Source: Synaphobranchus kaupii
Taxonomy: Eukaryota; Chordata; Actinopteri; Anguilliformes; Synaphobranchidae
Reading direction: 5' to 3'
NCBI GenBank assembly: GCA_029718625.1
Contig: CM056380.1
Span: forward strand, 14,560,786 to 14,624,785
Length of the DNA: 64,000 nt
Within the stretch, counting starts at the first letter, position 1, and each line of letters starts with the position of its first letter. A model generated the notes under the pieces. The model did not search any database, was not told the DNA's origin, and was given only the letters and a program-made list of their open reading frames with translations. The translations under genes were made by a program, and so were the position numbers. Below, piece by piece: positions 13,040 to 24,298 of the stretch.

Positions 13040-13446
13040 GAATAGCACATATTTGGGTAAATACCACTGGTAAATACGAAGAAACTAAAACTGAAATGCA
13101 TAGAAATGCCTTGTCTATTACCTATCAGTTCAAGTTACAACCTTCTAGCTATTAAAGCTTTAGATTGGTTACAGCCTGGATTTGACAGTGTATTTCCTAG
13201 AAAATTGTACAATACTTTCTTGGAAACACCTCCTCTATTACCAATCACCACCAAACAGTCATTATCTGAGCGTAACTAACCTAAACCTTTGATAACTACC
13301 AGGCTGTCACTTCAATTGATGGGTAATAGAGGAGTAGTCTCAGTATTTCAGTATTAGTTTATTCAGATTTACCTTTTTTACCAGTGGTAATCATTACCCA
13401 GTAATTTGCTGTTTTTATCATGTATTTACCTGGTAAATACCTAGTA
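13040..13446. mobile_element. Possible palindromic DNA-element relic
   Basis: GGTAAATACCACTGGTAAAT on the left is mirrored by ACCAGTGGTAA and TTACCTGGTAAATACC on the right. CTCCTCTATTACC and GGTAATAGAGGAG form a second inner inverted pair. This suggests an old terminal-inverted-repeat element. Confidence 0.4.
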
Positions 13447-13807
13447 CTTAGGGGACTATAAAAGGAAGCGTTACCCCAAGTGTGCATTTAATTCACAAGG
13501 CAAACACCCAGCAGGGCCTTCAATAAAATCACATGGAGACTGGAGCCGGTTCACAGCTTTGGTATCTCTGAGAGAACTACAGAGACAGCCGTTCCTGGAA
13601 GACATTCCTCTGTTGTTAGGAATTAACCCTATTATCAGTTTCTGGTGTGTACGTGGAGCTGGATGAGACTGAAGCCCTTATATCAGCTCTGCAGGAGATG
13701 CGCTCATGGTCTCTCATCTCCTCGCATACCACAGTCACTGTATGACAACTGCCCCTCTTCAACAGACTGAAGTCTTGGGATACTTCTTTTAAAAAATACT
13801 GTTTATT

Positions 13808-13916
13808 GGGCTGCTGGGTGGCTTATCCTGTTAAGGAACTGTTCCAGTGTGTGGATAAGCCCCATGGTCTGGTATCTGTTAAGGAACTGCTCCAGTATGT
13901 GGGTGGACTACCAGAA
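13808..13916 (+). mobile_element. SINE head fragment (family A), partly duplicated
   Basis: GGCTGCTGGGTGGCTTATCC and GTTAAGGAACTGTTCCAGTG match the head of the SINE at 10488. The GTTAAGGAACTG segment is repeated once about 47 bp later. Confidence 0.6.
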
Positions 13917-14146
13917 CCTTCCTAGTCCTGACCAACGCAACACACACATTACAGTATATAGGAGTTATTTCATAAATATGAATAGGACAAATGTATATGT
14001 ATGTAAAAAGGGGTTTCATGCCAGAACCCTTGAAAAATTAACACTTTTCCCCCTCATCTCTTGTAAATGAAAGAAATGTGGAGGAGACAAAGGCCTTCTT
14101 TTATACCTTTATTGTAAAAACAAAATGGTTTACGCTAACGCCTAAT

Positions 14147-14466
14147 ACGCTGAACCCAATATTTAGACTCCGCTAGAGTGTGCACCTACAAACCCCAACA
14201 TTTAGACTTGCTAAGAATGTGTACGTACAAACCCCAATATTTAGACTCCCCTAGAAGTGTGTATTTACAAACCCCAATATTTAAACTTCACCAGAGCATG
14301 CATCTTCAAACCTACAGTAGATATTTATAATTCCACAGAGTATGTACGTACAAACCCCAATAGTTAGCTTATATCAGGGAGTGTACCTAACCAACCCCAA
14401 TATTTAGATTCCACAGCTTGTGTTTAGATTTTACAGAGTGTGTACCTCCATACTATGGTATTTAGA
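14147..14466. repeat. Diverged tandem repeat of about 47 bp
   Basis: Units share CAAACCCCAATATTTAGACT and a trailing AGAGTGTGTACCTA. Around seven copies are recognisable, with substitutions and indels. Confidence 0.8.
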
Positions 14467-14949
14467 CACATCTCTGCACACTTACATTTTTAAAGCCATT
14501 TTGGTGGCATAAGTGGTCGGAGGGTTAAAACTCCTGGGCTTTACGCGGTAAAGTGGAGCTTGTTAAATATTTCTCACTGTAATGAAAAGCAGCGCAGAAC
14601 ACAAGAGGACAAGCTAATTAAAATGGCCAGCACTCCCCTCCCCCTTCCCATAACCCCCCTCACACACCGCCTAAGAAACGCAGAATTATGGGAGGGAAAG
14701 GGGGGGGGGGGCAGAGGGTGCGTGTGAACGACTGCTCCGCAGACCTCCACTGAGGAGGCCACGGGGTCAAAGGTCACCGCCGCAATCGTGACTGGGGACA
14801 GGAAGTCACCGTGGGCCCGCCTTCTGAGAACGGCAGAAAGACACCGCGAGCGAGTAACACGTCCCCACCTCCCTCCTGGGAAAAGCTGGAGAGAAAAAAA
14901 AAGCACGAGATAAGAGGTACGGGCAGTCTCTTTTTCTTCTGCGTGTTTG
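14467..14949. other. No recognisable gene; short poly-G
   Basis: Contains a run of 12 G at about 14700-14711. A GC-rich block at 14740-14880 has no identifiable coding pattern. Confidence 0.4.
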
Positions 14950-15017
14950 TGTGTGTGTAGGTGTGTGTGTGTGCATGTTGGTGTGCGCGTGTGCCTGTGT
15001 TTTTCGTTGGCATGCTG

Positions 15018-15050
<33 letters not shown>

Positions 15051-15117
15051 TATATATGTGTGTTTGTGTCTGTGGTTGGTGTGAGTGTGTGTGTGCGTGT
15101 TTGTTGTGTGCGCATGT
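14950..15117. repeat. TG-rich low-complexity region
   Basis: Several imperfect (TG)n and (GTGTGC)n runs. Confidence 0.9.
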
Positions 15118-16268
15118 GTGGGCTCTCTGGGACCAATGGGGTTACTATAGGTGTCAGTCTTATTCTAAATAAAGACGGCAAGAATAAAATGTGAAAAACT
15201 CCTACCATCAACATGGCAACTTCTCTCCCAGTGTTCTGTTCACAAGGAAGAACAGAAAGTGCACAGTAGCTTTTTTCTTCCAGGTGAAAATGACTTGGAT
15301 AGCTGTAGTACGATGACACTGGGCAGCTGGTATTCCACACTACAGCCATTCATTAGAATTTGACAGAAATAGCCACTGTCTGGATATGTGCCAAAAGTGA
15401 ATTTATGTCCGCCTTGTTTATTCAAGTATTATAAAAGCATGATGGTCATTGTTTCCATTAGGATTATCACTGTCAGATCAATCTTACCTTATTATGTATT
15501 ATAACATAGTGACTGTAATATTCAGTACTATGTATTATCCTGTTATATAAGCCTTTTATTTTCTTTATCACCAGCTTGCTTACCATTGTACAAACTTACG
15601 GCATGACCAGTAGCAGGCCAAATATACGTAGTGATGTGTCACATTATGGAGAAAAGCGTGCTGAGAAAATGAAGGACGTTAAGTACACTTAACTATGTCA
15701 ACCGGAATGAAGCCGCGCAGGCATCCAGGAAGCGGTTAAAAATAGCACGGGGTCATTTTTTGTTGTCTGCAAAGTACGCACGCTGGATAAAAGATTGATG
15801 CGGTGTCAAACATGGAGCTTATGGAAAAGCCATGTTCGCTATCGCCGTGAAAAGAAAAATTACGACACAACAGCGCGATTGTGACATAATGGGGCGCCGT
15901 AAGTGGAGCGTGTGGGGGTTGGAAACAAAGGATCCGTGTGACCCGCGCGCGGAGGAGCTCCGTGCCTGCGCTGCCTTTAAAGGCCACCCATTCATCCTCA
16001 GAAACTCGCTGCGTTCCCTACTGCGAACGGCGCAGCTCTCTGGGGACCTCCCAATTTATGGCTCTTTGTGCAACCGGAGCATGAATCGTGTCTCCCGAAA
16101 TCGGTCGGCCCAAGGAAGGGCAACTCCGGAGTGACTTTCCTTTGCATACTTAGGCGTTTGATCCTCGTGAGGGACGCTTCGCGGTACAATATGTCATGAC
16201 CGCGGCGCAGCGGAAACCCCGCGGGACGCTGCGAGAGGACGCGATCGGGAAAGGCGGTCGCTCCAAAG

Positions 16269-16270
<2 letters not shown>
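15118..16270. other. No recognisable gene; CpG-rich patch
   Basis: About 15830-16270 is enriched in CpG (GCGCGGAGGAGC, GACCGCGGCGCAGCGG). It could be a CpG island, but I can attach no exon or transcription start to it. Confidence 0.35.

Positions 16271-16306
<36 letters not shown>
16271..16306. repeat. Poly-G tract of 36 bases
   Basis: Uninterrupted G-run within a GC-rich patch; quadruplex-capable. Length may be approximate. Confidence 0.97.
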
Positions 16307-16307
<1 letters not shown>

Positions 16308-16831
16308 GTTGGGGCGGGTGGCGTCTCGGCCTTAATTGATTTGTTCACAGCCCAGTGTGAGGGGAAAGAAGAACATTCCGGCCTCATTCTCTGCAAAATG
16401 GAAGGACATTTAAAACGTCTGTTCAATGCAAACGACATTGCGTCCCTCCCCTCGTCTCAAATGGCCGAGGCATTTACAATAGGCCCCATGGAATGATATT
16501 GTATACAAACCTCTTGAATGCGTTGTTTCAGAAGCCTTGATTTGTTGATCTGCATTTCCCCACAAATGTGCTGTACGATAAAGCAATTTCAAACTGCTTT
16601 TTTGGTAAACATGGACATTTATTTATTTTTTTTACAAACATGACAGTCAAACTTCAAATGTTTACATATGAGTTTCCTGATTTATCAATATTTGAGCCAA
16701 CCGAACAACATTTTGAAAACCTTGTTTTTTGTCTTGCTTACTGTGGTTTGGCTTCAAAAACATTTTTATTGAGTTTTTAAAAAAAGTTTTGGCTGGGAGG
16801 ATTCTGAAAGACCCCTACACGCTTACCCTGA

Positions 16832-17207
16832 GGCTGTGTCCGAATCAAAGACCGATCTACTGCGTCCTGTGTACTGACATGCAGTATGCAATAAAATATC
16901 ATCCATACTAATATCAGAAAAAAAACCCAGAAATACGTATATCATCCGGGGTACTACACTACATTTAGAGAATATTTCACCTACTTAACTTTCTCATTCA
17001 GTGTACTCAACTAACATATTCAAAAGTATAGAAGGGCGACTGTGTCTGAATCAGGGCCTTATCAACTGCGTCCTGTGTACTGGCAGCTGAGTACAGTTTA
17101 CTGTACAGTGCACTGTTTAGTACGCCATGTGCACTATGCAAAAAAAAATATCTTTCTTATATATTTCTTTGCATACTGCACATGGCGTACAGTGCATCGT
17201 ACAGTAA
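16832..17207. mobile_element. DNA-element fragments with GTGTCCGAATC end and a long inverted repeat
   Basis: GCTGTGTCCGAATCAAAG followed by GATCTACTGCGTCCTGTGTA (16832) and TGTGTCTGAATCAGGGCC (17041) are the same terminal motif as the array at 22257. At 17098-17207 two arms of about 42 bp (TTACTGTACAGTGCACTG, GTACGCCATGTGCA) form a hairpin around an AT-rich loop. Confidence 0.55.
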
Positions 17208-18124
17208 CTAATATTATAATCCTGCCAACTATAATAGCTTGGGGACAGTTTGCCAGGTCATGTAATAAAGGCAAAAAAAAAATTTAAATCATACAATGTG
17301 TTCAGGGGTGTTCAGCCTTATTGCCATGCGTGCCAGATACTCTCTCTAAATGACGAGCGTTGATGAGCCGAATGGCCTCTCATCACAATAGAACATAATC
17401 ATGACATTTTCATAGTCCTTCCTATACAAGTGTTCAAAATGGTTTCCAGATAAAAGTTGACGGTAAAAAAACACAATAATTATAAAAAGATTAACTAAAA
17501 CCATCAACCAGAAGCTTCATTAATACTGCTGTAACCATGTACCACCCAACTCATTATTACAAGCAAGTTTCCGGTCACTTGACTACTAATAAATAAAATA
17601 TACTGCCTATTCATGGTTTACCAAGTAACAAAGAGATAAAATGGTCTGTCCACCTGTTGGGCACAGTCCCTGAGATTTACTAAATGAACACTGCATTTTT
17701 AGCAAAGGCTTTTTAAACAGATGTCTGGTTTGCTTTGTGTTCCGATGAAATGAAGTGCTTGGGAAAAGTACTGCAGATGCTCTGGGGAAGTGTAGCTTGT
17801 TACTGGCTTCAGGGATGGGCCTTTGCTATAGAGCTCCCTCTCCCAGACCCCACAGCCTCCTCCGACTTTAAAAACATCTGCGGGGCTCGGACATTAATCA
17901 TAATTAAGCGTTTTCAAACGCGTCGTTCTCAGGGTGGACTCCACATAGCATGATAAAGTTAAACTGTTAGTCTGATAAATCTTAGTCGTTTCACCTGCCA
18001 CTTTTCTTTCCCCCACTATATGTATTTTCAGTGTATTTTTCTTGTGCTTTCTTTACCGGGCTTACGCATTTACTTTTTATTTCACTGGCAAACATCATTA
18101 AGATTTGTTTTTTCTTTAAAAAAA
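17208..18124. other. No recognisable gene
   Basis: Unassigned sequence. The frame at 17735-17953 has no known domain. Confidence 0.45.
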
Positions 18125-18990
18125 TAAATACAATCCCCAACCCAATCTCGAATGTCCACACTGCCAATTCGGGAGAACGGAGACATCGGCGGTTCTCCTC
18201 CGAAACACACGGTGTCCAACGGCCAATAACCTCAGCTAACCTCGCAGAGCCGCGATGCAGGAGGACCATTCACATGCGGCTTTGACATGCAGTCTTACGA
18301 GCGCCGTCGTTGCTCACCATTGGGGGTCGCTCAAGAGCGATGAAATGCGCATCACTGAACCCTCCATAGGGCGATGCATCAAGACTGAACCCTCCCATTG
18401 GGCGATGCATCAAGACTGAACCCTCCCATTGGGCGATGCATCAAGACTGAACCTCCCATAGGGCGATGCATCAAGACTGAACCCTCCCATTGGGCGATGC
18501 ATCAAGACTGAACCCTCCCATTGGGCGATGCATCAAGACTGAACCCTCCCATAGGGCGATGCATCAAGACTGAACCTCCCATTGGGCGATGCATCAAGAC
18601 TGAACCCTCCCATAGGGCGATGCATCAAGACTGAACCCTCCCCATTGGGCGATGCATCAAGACTGAACCCTCTCATTGGGCGATGCATCAAGACTGAACC
18701 CTCTCATTGGGCGATGCATCAAGACTGAACCCTCCCATTGGGCGATGCATCAAGACTGAACCCTCCCATTGGGCGATGCATCAAGACTGAACCCTCTCAT
18801 TGGGCGATGCATCAAGACTGAACCCTCCCATTGGGCGATGCATCAAGACTGAACCCTCTCCATTGGGCGATGCATCAAGACTGAACCCTCCCATACACCC
18901 TCCACAATTTTGCATCGCCCTATGGAGCTAGCGGCCACAGGCGGCACTGGAACGGTTCGGATTCGGCTCAACCATGCACCACGGCCGTAT
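18125..18990 (-). mobile_element. SINE in minus orientation, interrupted by a tandem array
   Basis: At the right, the minus strand reads GAGCCGAATCCGAACCGTTC, CAGTGCCGCCTGTGGCCGCT and AGCTCCATAGGGCGATGCA, matching the SINE head at 26244. At the left, 18125-18355 carries body and tail sequence on the minus strand, including TCTCCGTTCTCCCGAATTGG. The 31-bp array lies between the two. Confidence 0.6.
18362..18893. repeat. 31-bp minisatellite, 17 copies, inside a SINE
   Basis: The unit contains GGGCGATGCATCAAGACTGA and then ACCCTCCCATT. GATGCATCAAGACTGA occurs 17 times. Variants are CATA/CATT and CCC/CTC. GGGCGATGCAT is the same motif as the neighbouring SINE head but in the opposite orientation to the flanking half. 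Confidence 0.97.
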
Positions 18991-19704
18991 ATAAATTTCC
19001 ATTACATTGTCCTTCTCAACGCGTTTCCCTCCCCACTGTACTGGCGTATCTCCTGATCTTAACACACCTGAAGCCTCTCTCAAACTGCACACAGAGACAT
19101 AACAGTCTGGTCTATAAACGGCACCGAATTAGCGGAAAATAGAGGGGATATTCGTCCAGCCGACTCTATATATAGGCCAGAGTGTTTGTTTTAAGCAGAA
19201 TGTTTCAGAAGAGTGGATATGATTTTATTTCCCCCCTCTGTACTTTTTCTCCACAGGAGAAGATTGGTTTTAATTAAAGCCTGGCCGAGCACCTGTGTAA
19301 ACGTTCTATGCCGTCGAAGAATTCCTTCTGTTTAAATTTCAAAGCGGGGCTGGTTAACACAACCCTTACCTTATTGGGCTCAGTTTCTCTCTCTCTCTCT
19401 CTCTCCACATTTCTTTATGAATTGTTTATCTTTGACGTGGGTCAGATCGCGTTTGCGAGCGATCAGCTCAAGTCACTGTGACCGATAATGAGATCTGCGT
19501 CCGAAAAGCCCGCTCAGGTCTGCATACGCACGCACAACGCGAACACTTGAGCGGCTCAATTCAAATCCATGTTTACACTCTTTGTTCTTTTAAATAGAAC
19601 ATTTTAAGCAGAGCAGGTTTGTTTTAGCACACACAACTGACTGAAAGTGACGCGGCCAGAAATGCCTGAAATACTGGGGAAATGTAACAATTCAGTGTCT
19701 AGAG
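18991..19704. other. No recognisable gene; short CT repeat
   Basis: A (CT)n run lies at about 19388-19406. The remainder is unique-looking and unassigned. Confidence 0.45.
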
Positions 19705-20149
19705 CAGTGGTCTCCAACCCTTTTCCTGGAGAGCTACCGTCCTGTAGGTTTTCAGTTCAACCCTAATTTGGCACACCTGATTCTGCTAATTAGCAGCTCA
19801 ACGAGATCTCTAGCTGTTGAATGAAGTGTGCCTTGTTAGGGTTGGAGTGAAAACCTACAGGACGGTAGATCTCTAGCTGTTGAATGAGGTGTGCCTTGTT
19901 AGGGTTGGAGTGAAAACCTACAGGACGGTAGATCTCTAGCTGTTGAATGAGGTGTGCCTTGTTAGGGTTGGAGTGAAAACCTACAGGACGGTAGATCTCT
20001 AGCTGATGAATGAGGTGTGCCTTGTTAGGGTTGGAGTGAAAACCTACAGGACGGTAGATCTCTAGCTGATGAATGAGGTGTGCTTTGTTAGGGTTGGAAT
20101 GAAAACCTACAGGACGGTAGCTCTCCAGGAACAGGGTTGGAGACCACTG
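19705..20149. mobile_element. hAT-type MITE with internal array
   Basis: The termini are CAGTGGTCTCCAACCCTTTT and, inverted, CAGTGGTCTCCAACCCTGTT. They are flanked by GTCTAGAG and GTCTAGAT, an 8-bp target duplication with one change, as expected for hAT. The inner arms CTACCGTCCTGTAGGTTTT are also inverted. No coding capacity. Confidence 0.9.
19805..20119. repeat. 63-bp tandem array, 5 copies, from the right arm of the hAT MITE
   Basis: Each unit starts GATCTCTAGCTGTTGAATGA and ends AAAACCTACAGGACGGTA. It is the reverse complement of the element's left arm, so the right arm has been amplified five times with few differences. Confidence 0.95.
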
Positions 20150-20177
20150 GTCTAGATTATATTATAAGGTCTTAAGA

Positions 20178-20382
20178 CAGGGGTGTCCAATCTTACCCGA
20201 AAAGGGCCGGTGTGGGTGCAGGCTTTTGTTTTAGCCCAGCAGTACAACACCTGATTCAACTAATTAACTAATCGTGCTCTTCAATCAAGACCTTGATAAG
20301 TAGAATCAGGTGTCATAGTGCTGGGCTACAACAAAAGCCTGCACCCACACCGGCCCTTTTCGGGTAAGATTGGACACCCCTG
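20178..20382. mobile_element. Palindromic hAT MITE, perfect 8-bp target duplication
   Basis: The ends CAGGGGTGTCCAATCTTACC are perfectly inverted, and most of the element folds on itself (GGGTGCAGGCTTTTGTT arms). The flanks are TCTTAAGA on both sides. Confidence 0.95.
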
Positions 20383-20521
20383 TCTTAAGAGAAGCCTCGT
20401 CAGAGAGAAAATAAATATCATAAAATGGAGACATGAATAAACCATTAAAGCTTGCAACCTGCTGTCCGTAGCATGCTATCATGATGGGTAGTTTTTAAAC
20501 CGAAAAGGTTACTACTGTGAT

Positions 20522-20905
20522 GTGTCCCATGGTCCGGATCAAATCCTGCCAATTAGCCAGAGTCCCACAGGGAAAGGTGTGCCACTCCTCCACAGCTCAA
20601 TAGCGACCCCTCTGGTTGACCGTGTACCTGCGGTACGTACGCCTGCTCAGGCTGCAGGGGACCGTGAGCAATCCAGATGTTTGTCATCAGACGCATTTAT
20701 TCTAGCAGGTGCTGCGACAACGCTCTAAAAATCGTGTGAGACGAGAGTCACCAGAGCTGTTCTCTGATACAACAAGAGAGCAAGCCTGGCAGCTCAGCTG
20801 GAGGACTGTGCAGGTCACAGCCTGCTGCACGTTTGCAGAGGAACACCCCAATTCATGGAGGTGGATGAGACGGGACTACAATCACCATAGAGAATTTGGG
20901 AAGGG
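20522..20905 (+). mobile_element. SINE-like relic
   Basis: Segments resembling SINE bodies elsewhere in the window (GGTCCGGATCAAATCCTGCC, a GACCCCTCTGGTTGACCGTG block and a tail with GGGACTACAATCACC) suggest a diverged tRNA-derived SINE. The boundaries are approximate. Confidence 0.4.
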
Positions 20906-21479
20906 GGGGATTTATTAAAACATTTTATTTATTTTAAAAAAATATATTGCAGGAATAAGAATCCTGATATAAATTATCTGATATCCTTTGGCCAGGAGAC
21001 TCAACCCATATAAACTTACATATATTACGAGGTTAATTGGATGTTTATCATATGACAGTGACCTCACTCATTTAAAAAAAAGAAATAAAAATTTGTTGGA
21101 TGGTTTCAGCTATTAGCCTCAGTGGCACAAAGGCATTGAAGATGCGTTAGACAGATACATCATCTGGCGAAATGGTAGAGGAAATGAGAACATAGATAGA
21201 TACACTCTTATAATGGATGTGTTTTTATTTTCATTCATTTGAGTTGGAAAAAGCGAATTTTATTTATGAACCACCGCAGTTCTGCTTAGCAGGAGAGACA
21301 GCTGCTATTGTGTCCAGTCCACTGCTCATCGACACCAGTATAAAGCATTAAACTCACCCATCCGTGTGACAAAGCCATCATTCTGCGAAGAGCACTCTGT
21401 GACAAGCATGCCACATACTGTCTGGTAATGATTTTTGCCTTGGGTCTTTCATCGTTGTCATTTCTCCTTTTAATCCGAT
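20906..21479. other. No recognisable gene
   Basis: AT-rich, unassigned. Confidence 0.45.
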
Positions 21480-21690
21480 TCAATTCGTTCTTATTTGTAT
21501 GATGCTTTTTACAGAGATCCTGTCAAAAAGATGCTTTATGGGAACCGAGGAAAATAGGAACAGTGGCGAGAAAAACCTCCCAGTGCGATGAGAACTTGGG
21601 AGGAACCCGGCTGTAGATGGGGATCCCATCCTCCACTGCACTGGTGTGAGAAGTTAAATTTGGGCTAAATGGTAATAGGGAGGCAATTGG
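21480..21690 (+). repeat. Fish interspersed repeat fragment
   Basis: TTCTTATTTGTATGATGCTT, CAGAGATCCTGTCAAAAAGA and the downstream GAGAAAAACCTCCCAGTGCG match a repeat type common in teleosts. It is a longer relative of the piece at 492. Confidence 0.5.
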
Positions 21691-21981
21691 GAAGCTCTTG
21701 GAGCTGTAACCGGGTTTTATCCAGGACTGGATGCATGAAATTGAGCTTAACTTGGCATATAAAAGTACTGGACTCACACACACACAGAAACTTGAAACTA
21801 GTTCATTCTAATGCTTGAATTTATTTCCTTTCAGATGTGCATTTAAAAAGTTGTACTCCAAACATCTTCACTGTGACGCACTAACCAAGGTCTATTTATG
21901 CAACTCACAGTTCCTTGATAAATTGCTCTTATGAAGGACACACCCTTCTGGTTAAATTCCTGGTCAATGATCATATTAGAC

Positions 21982-22150
21982 CAGGGGTCCTCAAAGGGCC
22001 AGTGTGTGTACAGGCTTTTGTTCCAACCAAGCAGTTACACACCTGATTCTACTAATCAAGATCCTTAGCAAAGACTGTAGTGATTGATTAGTAGAATCAG
22101 GTGTGTAACTGCTTGGTTGGAACAAAAGCCCGCACCCACACCGGCCCTTG
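21982..22150. mobile_element. hAT-like palindromic MITE
   Basis: CAGGGGTCCTCAAAGGGCC begins the element. Internal arms TTTTGTTCCAACCAAGCAGT and ACACACCTGATTCTACTAAT are mirrored on the right. The right terminus is degraded near 22150. Confidence 0.75.
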
Positions 22151-22256
22151 AAGTGGCTCGCCAGTGGGAAGATCCAGAGAAGTAGCCTACTACAGGAGTC
22201 AGTGGACCCGCTCACCTCAGAGCTGACCCACACTTTTAAATCAGGCCACTCTGTGG

Positions 22257-22568
22257 CTGTGTCCGAATCAGAGCCCTATCTACTGTGACCTGTCTCCTGT
22301 GTACAGTGTACTGTGTCCGAATCAGAGTCCTATCTACTGCGTCCTGTCTCCTGTGTACAGTGTACTGTGTCCGAATCAGTCCTATCTACTGTGCCCTGTC
22401 TCCTGTGTACAGTGTACTGTGTCCGAATCAGAGTCCTATCTACTGCGTCCTGTCTCCTGTGTACTGTGTCCGAATTAGAGCCCTATCTACTGTGCCCTGT
22501 CTCCTGTGTACAGTGTACTGTGTCCGAATCAGAGCCCTTTCGACTGCGCCCTGTCTCCTGTGTACAGT
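22257..22568. repeat. 54-bp tandem array, six copies
   Basis: The unit begins CTGTGTCCGAATCAGAGCCC and includes TATCTACTGTG and CCTGTCTCCTGTGTACAGTG. Two copies have short deletions. The unit is the same motif as the DNA-element ends at 16832 and 17041. Confidence 0.93.
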
Positions 22569-22854
22569 GTATAAATGTAGTCTTTGAATTGGACAATGCA
22601 AGCGTGATACATTAGAATTGTAAAATGAAAACTTTACATTACCCCTATTGATCAATATTGTAGGCTATGAGCTTATTTAATTAGACCCATAATGCAATGG
22701 ATGCTCCCAGTAGCCTACTATTTTCTAAATTGATCAAATTTAAATGTCAGGCTATATGATGTTAAACATGCTAATTAAAACACATTTTACACATTAAACC
22801 AATAAAAAAATGAGCTATAAAATGGCTTACAGGTCTGTAGCCAGCATTGCAAAG

Positions 22855-23930
22855 GCTGATCTTGTGCTGCTGGAGGAGTTGGCGTACGGCGCCCTTTGAA
22901 GAGAACGCATTTGGGATCGCAATTCTGTTGCATTTGTGCGGCATCTTGGAGCCTAATCTGAGAAGGCCGATAAAAAGCTCCGATGCCTATCCAGTATTTG
23001 TACATCTTTTCTGCACTTGACTTCTTAGCAATGGGGACTTTCAGCGTGATTGCTGACAGATCCGGGATATCCCAGCCATCCCTGGGCCACATACTACCTG
23101 GTCTGCTGAACCGCATAATCAAGATAATGTCAGCGTACAGTCAATGTTCCTACAGGATGGAAAGCCAGGTGGAGGTAAAACGTTTTTATTTTTATAATTT
23201 TTTTTTTTTTTAATTGCCCACCTGCTCAACGTTATCATTGCCATAGACCGCACACATGCATTTGCATTCAGGCTGCTTCCGATAATGCGTTTGCATATGA
23301 ACATATAGCGGGCTATCACGATCAATGCGCAGCCAACGCGTGATGTGAAACGTGTTTCTCAACTTTGTGGCCCAGTGGGACCTGCGACGGCTTCATTCTG
23401 CGGGGGCAGGTCAGTCGGCACTCGTTTGGTGAACGGCGCAGTGAGAGGCCGCCGGCTTACTGGTAAGAATATATTCCTCAAAATTGTTGTTTCCAGTCAT
23501 GCATTTAGGCTCTGAGTGTATATACAGATTCCCAACTATCTCTCGTTCACTAGGGGACAGGGGTTACCCACTTAAGCCCTTTCTCCATTCCATTACCGAA
23601 CCCACAGACACCGCGGGAGGTGTCTTACAATGAGGCACACCTCATCACTCGGCCTTATCGAGCGCACCGATGGCGCGTTGAAGGGGCGATGGCTGTGATT
23701 GCGCACAACAGGTGGCACCCTTCTCGACAAACCTGAGAAGGTGTGCAAAATTATATTGGCCTGCTGTGTCCTGCACGGCTTGGCCATGGAAAACGCCCTT
23801 TTTCTCCAATCCATGTGAACCAGGGATGCTGCCTGGATGAACCGCCAGTTGAACCTGTCAATGTGGTCGCAATGAATAGAGGGACTGTAAAAAAGGCATG
23901 TGATTACCCCGATTTTAAAACGCCTCAATC
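22855..23930 (+). pseudogene. Decayed PIF/Harbinger-type transposase
   Basis: Pieces of a Harbinger-family DDE transposase appear in order in shifting frames. First come PNLRRPIKSSDAY and LDFLAMGTFSVIADRSGISQ (helix-turn-helix, 22940-23120). A catalytic-type VIAIDRTH, where the usual residue after ID is G, is followed by LVNGAVRGRRLTG (23235-23460). Then PREVSYNEAHLITR and PEKVCKIILACCVLHGLAME (23600-23800) end with DEPPVEPVN. A GT donor-like GAGGTAAAA follows the first block at about 23177, so the ancestor may have had an intron. Stops and frameshifts make it non-functional. The element's own termini were not located. Members of this family move by cut-and-paste with 3-bp targets. Confidence 0.8.
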
Positions 23931-24298
23931 GCACAGAACAGCAAAAAAATTACAAAATTACCATTTTACTCTGCGAGAGACGGTGCTTGGCAGATTTCAA
24001 CGAGTGCTGTTGATTTCTTTCAGTGTGCAAGAAATTCCTTTAACTGCCTGAACAATCTTCTCTCGCGTTTCCAGAAACGCATCCGTGAGAACCATCGCCC
24101 TTCTCTGCCCGGGTTGAAGAGGGGTTGAACTCCCCGGAGCACTCGTGATCTCAGCTGAACCCATTCCGATTAAACGCGCCTTTACCTGTGTCTGACATGC
24201 CTTATATATATATATATTTTTTGCAACTGCAGCTCAAAGAGTCAAGATAAACTGTACAAGGATGCATAGAGCACTCATCTATAAACTGCACAAGCATA
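23931..24298. other. No recognisable gene
   Basis: Probably the 3' part of the Harbinger element plus unassigned sequence. A (TA)n run lies near 24206-24219. Confidence 0.4.

Noticed and set aside
18362..18893. CRISPR-like regular array
   Set aside because: Units are contiguous with no unique spacers, and the genome is a vertebrate one. It is a minisatellite.
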